DNA from: Actinomadura pelletieri DSM 43383
Lineage (GTDB): Bacteria; Actinomycetota; Actinomycetes; Streptosporangiales; Streptosporangiaceae
Assembly (NCBI RefSeq): GCF_003634705.1
Contig: NZ_RBWU01000003.1
Coordinates: forward strand, 496,001 to 560,000
DNA length: 64,000 bases
Direction: 5' to 3'
Part shown: positions 53,946 through 61,137 of the stretch, piece by piece
Layout: each line of letters starts with the position of its first letter
Position numbering within the stretch: position 1 is the first letter of the stretch
Translations under genes and position numbers: made by a program
The notes under the pieces: generated by a model
What the model saw: only the letters and a program-made list of their open reading frames with translations
What the model was told of the DNA's origin: nothing
The model's database searches: none

Positions 53946-54956
53946 ATGACCGACCGGGTGCCGGCACTGGCCGCCGCCCCGTCGGCGATGCATCCGGAGT
54001 CGTGGCGACTGGGCGCGCAGGTGGAGACCTGGGCGCGCGGGCGCGGGCTGGTGCTCGGAGATCCGGACACCTCGCCGCTCGGCCGGGCCCGCTGCGAACG
54101 GCTCGCCGCCCGGGTATTCCCGTCCGTCGACCTCGCCGCCGTGGACCTGTTCGCCCGCTGGTTGACCTGGACGCTCGCGCTGGACGACACGCTGGACCAC
54201 CCGCCGCTCTCCGACAGCGGCAGCGCCGTCCACGCCCTCTATGACGACCTGTTGCGCGCGATGCGGCGCGGCCACGCCCGGCCGGGGGCGCGCCCGCTGG
54301 AGACCGCGCTGGTGGAACTGTGGGACGTCACGTCCACGGGCATGAGCCGCGAGTGGCGCCGCCGGTTCATGTTGCAACTGGAGGCGCACCGGGACGGCTG
54401 CGCGGAGGAGGCGGTCAACCGCCGTGTCCGGCAGGTCCCGACGGAGGCGCAGTTCGCGTCGCTGCGCCGCCGGGCGTGCGGCCCGTTCCTGTACGACCTG
54501 GTGGAACCCGTCCTCGGCGTCGAGCTTCCGGCGCGGCTGCTGCGGACGCCGAGCTGGAAGACGCTCGCGCACAGCGTCGCCGACGTCGTGGCCTGGTCCA
54601 ACGACGTCGCCTCGCACGATCTGGAGGCGGCCCGCGGCGACGTCCACGACCTGCCCGCCGTCCTCGCCCACGCGCGCGGCGTCGCCCCGGGCGACGCCGA
54701 CACGATCGCCGCCCTGGTCGCCGGGCGGATCACCGACCGGCTCGAGGACGCCTGGACGGCCGCGCGCCGGCTCCCCGAGATGCTCGACCGGCTGGAGCTC
54801 ACCGTCGCGCAGCGCGCCGCCGCCGCGCAGGTCGTCAAGGTGCTGCTGGACGTCCCCCGCGCCCACATCGACTGGCTCGCCGAGTCGGGCCGCTACGAGC
54901 CGCCCGGCGCGAGCCCGGCGCCGGGTCGTCTGGACGCGCTCGCGTCACTGCGCTGA
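53946..54956 (+). CDS. Class I terpene synthase (sesqui/diterpene cyclase-like)
   Basis: This 336-residue all-helical protein has the metal-binding aspartate motif DDTLD (residues 80-84 in LALDDTLDHP), the NSE triad NDVASHDLE starting at residue 219, an RRRACGPF pyrophosphate sensor before it, and the C-terminal RY pair (SGRYEPP). These are the marks of bacterial class I cyclases acting on farnesyl- or geranylgeranyl-PP, but the product cannot be predicted. The start is uncertain: ATG 53946 is used and ATG 53898 is in frame. It overlaps the convergent ArsR-type gene by 12 bp and has no tailoring P450 neighbour. Confidence 0.87.
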   Translation: MTDRVPALAAAPSAMHPESWRLGAQVETWARGRGLVLGDPDTSPLGRARCERLAARVFPSVDLAAVDLFARWLTWTLALDDTLDHPPLSDSGSAVHALYDDLLRAMRRGHARPGARPLETALVELWDVTSTGMSREWRRRFMLQLEAHRDGCAEEAVNRRVRQVPTEAQFASLRRRACGPFLYDLVEPVLGVELPARLLRTPSWKTLAHSVADVVAWSNDVASHDLEAARGDVHDLPAVLAHARGVAPGDADTIAALVAGRITDRLEDAWTAARRLPEMLDRLELTVAQRAAAAQVVKVLLDVPRAHIDWLAESGRYEPPGASPAPGRLDALASLR

Positions 54957-55922
54957 CGGGCCCATGAGGGCGTCGCCCGCGGCCGTGCGGACGTAGAGGA
55001 CGCGGCGACCGAGCCGATGACCGGTGACCAGGCCGCACGCGCGCAGGACGCCGATGTGCTGGCTGACCGCCCCGGGCGTCACGCCCATCCGCCGCGCCAG
55101 CTCCCCCGTCGAGGCGGGCGTCGCGAGCGCGACGAGCAGCGCGGCGCGGCGGCGGCCGATCAGCGCGGCGAGCGCGTCCCTCCGGTCGGCGGGCGGGCGT
55201 CCCGTCTCCCAGAGGGTCGCCACACCGGTCGGCGGGTAGCTGAGCATCGCCTGGTAGGGCGGCACCATCACCGACACGTTCGGCCACACGAACACGCTCG
55301 GAACGAGCAGCAGGCCCTGCCCGTCCAGGCCGCCGTGGAACGTCCAGCGGCGGTCGACGCGCAGCGTCCCCGACCCCCAGGACACCGCCTCGTGCAGGTC
55401 GCCGAACACTCCCGCGGCGCCCTGCGCGGCGAGCGCGGCCGTGCGGCGCAGCACGTCCCCTTCGAGCAGGTCGCGGACGCGCGTCCAGTACGGTTCGACG
55501 GCGGCGACCCAGTACCGTTCGAGCGACTCGACCAGGACGTCGAGGGCGCGTTCGGGGTCGTCGACCATCGCGTGCCACGCGGGCGTCGGGCGGCTCCGGT
55601 GCTCCACCTGGCGCAGCTCCGCCGCGACGACGTCGAGCGGCGTGTCCCCGACGGTCTCCAGTTCGGCGTCCAGGTCCGGTAACGGGGTGGCGGGCGGCGG
55701 GGTGAGGAAGTCGGGAATGTACCCGGAGGGCCGGACCACCGCGCCGAGCGGTCCGAGATCGAGCCCGCGCAGCCGGGGACGGACGGCGTGCACCCACGGC
55801 AGGTGCAGGGCGTGCCCGGACGGGTCGGCGAGCACCCGCAGGCTGCGCACCAACTCCCACAGCGGCGAGAACGCGAACCGGACGCGCGCCACGTCGTCCG
55901 GGGCGAACACGAATTCGATCAT
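54945..55922 (-). CDS. ArsR-family winged-helix regulator with DUF5937-like N-terminus
   Basis: This 325-residue protein has a long N-terminal domain (residues 1-220) of the type seen in actinobacterial DUF5937 proteins (VFAPDDVARVRFAFSPLWELVRSLRVLADP is typical) and a C-terminal ArsR-like winged helix (GELARRMGVTPGAVSQHIGVLRACGLVTGHRLGRRVLYVRT). There are no obvious metal-binding cysteines. It is divergent from an MFS exporter and the first codon overlaps a perfect inverted repeat, so it probably represses itself and the exporter. Confidence 0.86.
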   Translation of the reverse strand: MIEFVFAPDDVARVRFAFSPLWELVRSLRVLADPSGHALHLPWVHAVRPRLRGLDLGPLGAVVRPSGYIPDFLTPPPATPLPDLDAELETVGDTPLDVVAAELRQVEHRSRPTPAWHAMVDDPERALDVLVESLERYWVAAVEPYWTRVRDLLEGDVLRRTAALAAQGAAGVFGDLHEAVSWGSGTLRVDRRWTFHGGLDGQGLLLVPSVFVWPNVSVMVPPYQAMLSYPPTGVATLWETGRPPADRRDALAALIGRRRAALLVALATPASTGELARRMGVTPGAVSQHIGVLRACGLVTGHRLGRRVLYVRTAAGDALMGPSAQ

Positions 55923-55938
55923 TTAGCTCAGGCTAAAT
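55921..55938. promoter_or_regulatory. Operator-like inverted repeat over the ArsR-type start codon
   Basis: ATTTAGC-TCAG-GCTAAAT is a perfect 7 bp inverted repeat with a four-base spacer, standing out as AT-rich in a GC-rich region. The regulator's start codon (55922-55920) overlaps the left arm, and the MFS gene starts 39 bases to the right. This is the natural site for autoregulation, and the transcripts may be leaderless. Confidence 0.6.
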
Positions 55939-55977
55939 CAGTTTCGTGGGCGGGTGCGCGGCGCGGACCATCGGCGA

Positions 55978-57240
55978 GTGACCACTCTGGACGACGTTCC
56001 CGTCGGCCCCCCGTCGGGACGGATCGCGGCGTTCCTGCGCCCCCGGGTCGGCGGCCTCCCCCGAACCTTCTGGACGCTGTGGGCGGGGACGCTCCTCAAC
56101 CGGCTCGGCACGATGGTCGAGCCGTTCCTCGGCCTCTACCTGACGACCGTGCGCGGCCTGTCGCTGGGGCAGGCGGGCGTGGTGATGGCGGTCCTCGGTG
56201 TGGGCTCGCTCGCCGGGACGCTCGTCGGCGGCACGCTCGCCGACCGGATCGGACGGCGCGCCACGCTGACGCTCGCGACCATCGGTGCCGGTGCGGCGAT
56301 GCTCGCGCTCGGCTACGCGCAGGGGATCGTCGCGCTCGTCGCGGCGGCGCTGCTGCTCGGGTTGATGCTCGACATGTACCGGCCCGCGGCGCAGGCGATC
56401 GTCGCCGACATCATCGACCCGGCGGACCGTCCGCGCGCGTTCGGGCTGCTGTTCTGGGCGATCAACCTGGGCTGGGCCGTCGCGATGGTGCTCGGCGGGA
56501 CGCTGGCGCAGCACGGGTTCCGGTGGCTGTTCTGGATCGACGCGATCACGTGCGCCGGGTTCGGTCTGCTGACCTGGCGGGCCATTCCCGAGACCCGCGT
56601 GCGGGGCGGCGCCGCCTCGGGCGTCCTGGCCGGATTCGGCCGGGTGCTCCGCGACCGCGTGATGGTCGGCTACACGCTGATCACCCTGACGTACGCGTTC
56701 GTGCTCCTGCAGGGCATGACGACGATGCCGCTGGCGATGAAGGAGGACGGCCTCGGCCCGCAGGCGTACGGGATCGCGATCGGCGCGAACGGGGTCATGA
56801 TCATCATCGTGCAGCCGCTGGTCAACGCGTGGCTCGCCCGCCGGGACCACAGCCTGGTGATGGCGTCGGGCTGTGTCCTGGTCGGCATCGGGTACGGGCT
56901 CACCTCGCTGGCCTCCTCCGTCGCCGCCTACACCGCCACGATCCTGGTGTGGACGGCCGGGGAGATCATCGCGGCGACCGTCCTGCAGGCCATCGTCGCC
57001 GACCTCGCCCCCGCCGACCTGCGCGGACGCTACGGCGGTCTCTACGGGATGGCATGGTCGGGCGGCTTCCTGCTGGCGCCGCTCGGCGGCACCCAACTGC
57101 TCGGCGCGGGCGGCGCGCCCCTGCTGTGGCTGACCTGCGCGGGCCTGATGTTCGGCGCCGCGGCCGGGCTGTCCGCGCTCGCCCCCGCGATCAGGCGCCG
57201 CCACGACACCGCGCCCCCCACCTCCTTTTCGTCAAAGTGA
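55978..57240 (+). CDS. Major facilitator superfamily transporter
   Basis: This 420-residue protein has 12 predicted hydrophobic helices, with the MFS motif between helices 2 and 3 visible as GGTLADRIGRRATL. It is of the drug-exporter-like type. GTG 55978 gives an N-terminus VTTLDDVPVGP; GTG 55954 is an alternative start. It is divergent from an ArsR-type regulator sharing an operator-like palindrome, so an exported compound probably relieves repression. The substrate is unknown. Confidence 0.9.
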   Translation: MTTLDDVPVGPPSGRIAAFLRPRVGGLPRTFWTLWAGTLLNRLGTMVEPFLGLYLTTVRGLSLGQAGVVMAVLGVGSLAGTLVGGTLADRIGRRATLTLATIGAGAAMLALGYAQGIVALVAAALLLGLMLDMYRPAAQAIVADIIDPADRPRAFGLLFWAINLGWAVAMVLGGTLAQHGFRWLFWIDAITCAGFGLLTWRAIPETRVRGGAASGVLAGFGRVLRDRVMVGYTLITLTYAFVLLQGMTTMPLAMKEDGLGPQAYGIAIGANGVMIIIVQPLVNAWLARRDHSLVMASGCVLVGIGYGLTSLASSVAAYTATILVWTAGEIIAATVLQAIVADLAPADLRGRYGGLYGMAWSGGFLLAPLGGTQLLGAGGAPLLWLTCAGLMFGAAAGLSALAPAIRRRHDTAPPTSFSSK

Positions 57241-57272
57241 CGAAACCGGCCTCGGGCACTTATCCTTGGACC

Positions 57273-59036
57273 GTGGCACACCTCAGGATCGCGCTCGCGC
57301 AGGTGAACTCGACCGTCGGCGACCTCGACGGCAACGCCGACACAGTCGTGGAATGGGCCCGACGCGCCGCCGACGCGGGCGCGCACCTGGTCGCGTTCCC
57401 CGAGATGATGCTGACCGGATATCCGGTGGAGGACCTCGCGCTGCGCGCGTCGTTCGTCGAGGCGTCCCAGCGGGCCCTCGCCCGTCTCGCCCGCAGGCTC
57501 GCCGACGAGGGCCTCGGCGACCTGCCCGTCGTCACCGGCTACCTCGACCGGCGTACCGGCGGGCCCGTCCGCGCGGGCCAGCCCGCGGGCGCGCCGCTCA
57601 ACGCGGCCGCGTGGCTGCACGGCGGCGAGGTCCTCGTCCGCTCGGCCAAGCACCACCTGCCGAACTACGGCGTGTTCGACGAGTACCGGATCTTCGTGCG
57701 GGGCGACCGGCTGCCCGTCGTCCGTGTCCACGGCGTCGACGTCGCCACCGTCATCTGCGAGGACCTGTGGCAGGACGGCGGACCGGTCGGCGTCGCGGGC
57801 ACGGCGGGCGCCGGGCTGCTCCTCGCCGTCAACGCCTCCCCCTACGAACGCAACAAGGACGACGTCCGTCTCGACCTGTGCGCCCGGCGGGCGCGCGAGG
57901 CGGGCTGCGCCCTCGCCTACGTCAACATGGTCGGCGGCCAGGACGAACTCGTCTTCGACGGCGACTCGGTCATCGTCGGCTCGGACGGGACACCGCTCGC
58001 CCGCGCGCCGCAGTTCGTCGAGCATCTCCTCGTCACCGACCTCACGCTGCCCGCAGCTCCCGCGACCGTCCCGGACGACGCCGCCGTCGACCGGCACGTC
58101 CTGTCCGCGGAGCCGCTCCCCGACCGTCCGGCGGAGGCGCCGACGGTCGCCGAACCGTTGGACGACCTGGCCGAGATCTACGCGGCCCTCGTTCTCGGCA
58201 CCCGCGACTACGTCCGCAAGAACGGGTTCCGTTCCGTAGTCCTCGGCCTGTCCGGCGGCATCGACTCGGCGCTCGTCGCCACGATCGCCTCCGACGCCAT
58301 CGGGCCCGAGCACGTCCATGCCGTGCTGCTGCCGAGCCGGTACTCCTCCGAAGGCTCCGTCGTCGACGCCGAGGACCTCGTCAAACGGCAGGGCGTCAAC
58401 GCCCGCACGGTTCCCATCGCCGACATGGTCGAGGCGTTCGAGACGCAGCTCGACCTGCACGGCCTCGCCGCGGAGAACCTCCAGGCCCGTATCCGCGCCA
58501 ACGTCTGGATGGCCCTGTCGAACGAGCACGGCCACCTCGTCCTGACCGGCGGCAACAAGAGCGAGCTGGCGACCGGTTACTCCACCCTCTACGGCGACTC
58601 CGCCGGAGGGTTCGCCCCCATCAAGGACGTCTTCAAGCTCACCGTGTGGGAACTCGCCCGCTGGCGCAACGCCCAGGCGGGCACCGAGCTGCCGTTCCTG
58701 CACCCGTTCCCGCACGAACCCATTCCCGAGGCGATCATCGTGAAGGAGCCGTCCGCGGAACTGCGCCCCGGCCAGCGCGACCGCGACACGCTTCCCGAGT
58801 ACACCGTCCTCGACCCCGTCCTGGCGGACTACGTCGAACGCGACATGGGCCGTGACGCCCTCGTCGCCGCCGGGCACGACCCGGCCCTCGTCGAACGGAC
58901 CATCCGGCTCGTCGACCTCGCCGAGTACAAGCGTCGCCAGTACCCGCCCGGCCCGAAGATCACTCCGAAGAACTTCGGTCGCGACCGGCGGCTCCCCATC
59001 ACCAACCGGTGGCGGGAACCGTCCACCCGGAACTGA
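57273..59036 (+). CDS. nadE: Glutamine-dependent NAD(+) synthetase
   Basis: This 587-residue two-domain enzyme makes NAD from deamido-NAD. The N-terminal nitrilase-type glutaminase has the catalytic Glu in FPEMMLTGYP, Lys in SAKHHLPNYGVFDEYR and Cys in VICEDLWQDGG. The C-terminal synthetase has the PP-loop VLGLSGGIDSALVAT and GGNKSELATGYSTLYGDSAGGFAPIKD. GTG 57273 is used because the upstream in-frame segment is the antisense of other genes. With nadA at 10 kb it is the second NAD-synthesis gene here. Confidence 0.96.
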   Translation: MAHLRIALAQVNSTVGDLDGNADTVVEWARRAADAGAHLVAFPEMMLTGYPVEDLALRASFVEASQRALARLARRLADEGLGDLPVVTGYLDRRTGGPVRAGQPAGAPLNAAAWLHGGEVLVRSAKHHLPNYGVFDEYRIFVRGDRLPVVRVHGVDVATVICEDLWQDGGPVGVAGTAGAGLLLAVNASPYERNKDDVRLDLCARRAREAGCALAYVNMVGGQDELVFDGDSVIVGSDGTPLARAPQFVEHLLVTDLTLPAAPATVPDDAAVDRHVLSAEPLPDRPAEAPTVAEPLDDLAEIYAALVLGTRDYVRKNGFRSVVLGLSGGIDSALVATIASDAIGPEHVHAVLLPSRYSSEGSVVDAEDLVKRQGVNARTVPIADMVEAFETQLDLHGLAAENLQARIRANVWMALSNEHGHLVLTGGNKSELATGYSTLYGDSAGGFAPIKDVFKLTVWELARWRNAQAGTELPFLHPFPHEPIPEAIIVKEPSAELRPGQRDRDTLPEYTVLDPVLADYVERDMGRDALVAAGHDPALVERTIRLVDLAEYKRRQYPPGPKITPKNFGRDRRLPITNRWREPSTRN

Positions 59037-59066
59037 CCCGCCGGGCGCCGGGCGCCCGACGCGGGT
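59036..59066. terminator. GC-rich hairpin between nadE and the convergent unknown gene
   Basis: ACCCGC (59036-59041) pairs with GCGGGT (59061-59066), enclosing a GGCGCC-rich self-pairing core. It lies exactly at the nadE stop and the end of the convergent gene. The structure is short and the call tentative. Confidence 0.4.
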
Positions 59067-60019
59067 CAGGAGTGGGCGTGCTCGCGTAGTCGGCCGACCA
59101 GGCGTAGGACGAGTTCACCCGCGGCCTCGTCGTCCCAGGGGCCGGGCCGTCGTTCCGGGAGCGCGTCGACGGTCGGGCCGGGGGTGTCCGTGTCCGTTCC
59201 CGCGCCGTGCGGTACGGCGTGGACGGCGCCTTCGCCCACGCGGACGTCGATCGACACCGCCGTCCGGGCGTACTCCTCGGGCGACAGCCGCGCGGTGCCG
59301 GACACCCACGACCAGGCATCGTTCTTCTGCGGAGGCGCCAGCGCCGACCGTTCGAGTTCCTCGGCCAGCAACCTGCCGAGAAGGGCGGGACCGGCCTCGG
59401 CGCGGACCGCCGCCACCGGCGTCACCGCCCCGGCTTCGCCCCAGGGGATGATCTGAAGCAGGCCGTCCGCCTCGTACACCCTTACCGCGCCGTGCGAGGG
59501 GCGGGCGGGGCTCATCCGCTCCTTGTCGAAGGAGAGGGCGGGTTGCGAGCCGTGCAGACCTGGTTCGAACCACGTGTCGCGAGCGTCCTCGTCCCAGGAG
59601 ACGCCGGGCGGGAAGTCCCGCACGCCCCGGCCGGGGAGGAAGTCGGCGAACAGGTCGACCCCATCCCCGAAGGCCAGCGGGACGTCGAGCCCGGTGAGCC
59701 GGTCGAAGACCGCGCGTCCGGCGCGTTCCAGCAGCTCCTGACGGGCCTGCGCCGGGACGTTCCGCAGCTCCAGCGACAGTTCGAAGTCGTAGGGCGCGAA
59801 GGCCGTGTCGTCGCCCGTCCCGTACAGCTCGCGGTCGAGTGCGGAGAAGTCGACCGACAGGACGCCGTCGCGGGTCGTCCAAGGGTCGGACCGCAGGGTG
59901 AAGGCGAACTCGTCGGCGGACGCGAAGTAGCCGGGCACGTCCAGTGCGACGGCGATCCGCGCGATGGCGGCGGCCGCGTCGCCCGGGTGGCGCAGGCAGA
60001 TCTGAACCGTGCTACTCAT
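59066..60019 (-). CDS. Unknown protein downstream of the toxin-immunity pair (317 aa)
   Basis: I do not recognise this 317-residue protein. It is acidic, without signal peptide or helices, and seems to have two alpha/beta parts: the first half with FAFTLRSDPWTTRDGVLSVDFSALD and YDFELSLELRNVPAQARQELLERAG, the second with QPALSFDKERMSPARP and AVRVYEADGLLQIIPWG. ATG 60019 overlaps the stop of the triple-repeat protein by eight bases, so it belongs to the toxin operon. It could be a second immunity factor, an adaptor or a chaperone. Confidence 0.6.
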   Translation of the reverse strand: MSSTVQICLRHPGDAAAAIARIAVALDVPGYFASADEFAFTLRSDPWTTRDGVLSVDFSALDRELYGTGDDTAFAPYDFELSLELRNVPAQARQELLERAGRAVFDRLTGLDVPLAFGDGVDLFADFLPGRGVRDFPPGVSWDEDARDTWFEPGLHGSQPALSFDKERMSPARPSHGAVRVYEADGLLQIIPWGEAGAVTPVAAVRAEAGPALLGRLLAEELERSALAPPQKNDAWSWVSGTARLSPEEYARTAVSIDVRVGEGAVHAVPHGAGTDTDTPGPTVDALPERRPGPWDDEAAGELVLRLVGRLREHAHS

Positions 60020-61118
60020 TCGCCAAGTCTTCCAGGGCCTGGAGGCCGGGCGCCTCCTGCTCCTCGACCTCGTCCGGGATGGCGCCGCCGCGCGGGTCCT
60101 CCGGCGCGCCGCACCACTTGCGGAGCGCCTGCAAGGGGATGAGCGCCTCCTTGGCCGCCTCGTGCAGGCGCCGCTCCCACACGGTCCGCGCGTTCTCCCC
60201 GTCGGCTCCCGCGTCGGGACGCGCCAGGTACGACGCCGCGTCGACCGACGCCCACAGGTAGCCGACCGTGCGTCCACGGAGCCGGACCGGGTAGTACCGC
60301 ACCGGCTCGTCGGTGGACGTCGCATAGTCGCCGGTGAGTTCTTGGAGGGCCCGCAGGCTGGGCGCCTCCCGCTCCTCGGCGTCCGCCGGAATCGCTCCGC
60401 CGCGCGGATCCTCGGGCGCGCCCTTCCACTTGCGCAGCGCCTGCAACGGGGTCAGACCCTCCCGGGCCGCCTCGCGCAGCCGCAGCACCCACGGCACGCC
60501 CGCGTTGTAGCCGAGCGCTCCGGCGTCCGCGCGGTCCTGCCAGTAGGCGGCGTCGTCGGCCACCGACGCCCACAGGTAGCCGACCACCTTGCCCTGGAGG
60601 ACGACCGGGTAGTACCGGACGGGGCCGTCGGTCGACGCCGGATAGTCCGTCGCCGGAACCTGCATCGGCCCGAGCGGCTCCCACGCCTTCCTGCGGTCGA
60701 TGGGCGTCCCGTCCGGCCAGGTCGGCTCCTTGGCGAAGAAGTCCTTGAGCGGATCCACCCAGTCGGGATTCAGCCGTTCGGTCAACTCGTCGACGCTCTT
60801 GGCCTCCTCCTCGGCGGCGTCGGCGGGGACGCCGCCGCCCTCCGCGTGCTCGGGCGCGCCCCGCCATTTCCGCAGCGCCTCCAGCGGCTCCAGGCCGCCC
60901 GTGGCCGCCGCGTCCAAACGTTCCGACCACAGCAGCGGAGCGCGGAGCGCGGCCCGCGGCCCCTTCAGCCGCCGCACGAACCCGGCGGCCTGTTCGGTGT
61001 TGGCCGCCCACAGGTAACCGATCAACTCCCCACCGAGAGTGACCGGAACATACCGGACGCTCCCCCGCGCGCTGTCCTCGTAGGACGACGCGGGGCGTCT
61101 GGGCCGCCGCCCGCTCAT
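60012..61118 (-). CDS. Triple-repeat protein, probable immunity protein of the adjacent toxin
   Basis: This 368-residue protein contains three copies of one domain at about residues 21-113, 167-263 and 273-365. Each begins VRYxPVxLxGxxxGYLWAS, ends with PL(Q/E)ALRKWxGAPE and is followed by an acidic GG(A/G)(I/V)P tail. I do not know a named family. The gene starts 19 bp after the toxin stop, and its GAGGAGG ribosome site begins within the stop region, the arrangement expected of an immunity gene. No signal peptide is present, so it acts in the cytoplasm. The three copies could bind separate toxin domains or a toxin oligomer. Confidence 0.75.
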   Translation of the reverse strand: MSGRRPRRPASSYEDSARGSVRYVPVTLGGELIGYLWAANTEQAAGFVRRLKGPRAALRAPLLWSERLDAAATGGLEPLEALRKWRGAPEHAEGGGVPADAAEEEAKSVDELTERLNPDWVDPLKDFFAKEPTWPDGTPIDRRKAWEPLGPMQVPATDYPASTDGPVRYYPVVLQGKVVGYLWASVADDAAYWQDRADAGALGYNAGVPWVLRLREAAREGLTPLQALRKWKGAPEDPRGGAIPADAEEREAPSLRALQELTGDYATSTDEPVRYYPVRLRGRTVGYLWASVDAASYLARPDAGADGENARTVWERRLHEAAKEALIPLQALRKWCGAPEDPRGGAIPDEVEEQEAPGLQALEDLANE

Positions 61119-61137
61119 GTGATCGTCAGCCTCCTCG

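Noticed and set aside
55788..57272. Upstream extension of the nadE frame
   Set aside because: It is an off-frame reading through the regulator and MFS genes; the nadE protein begins normally at GTG 57273.
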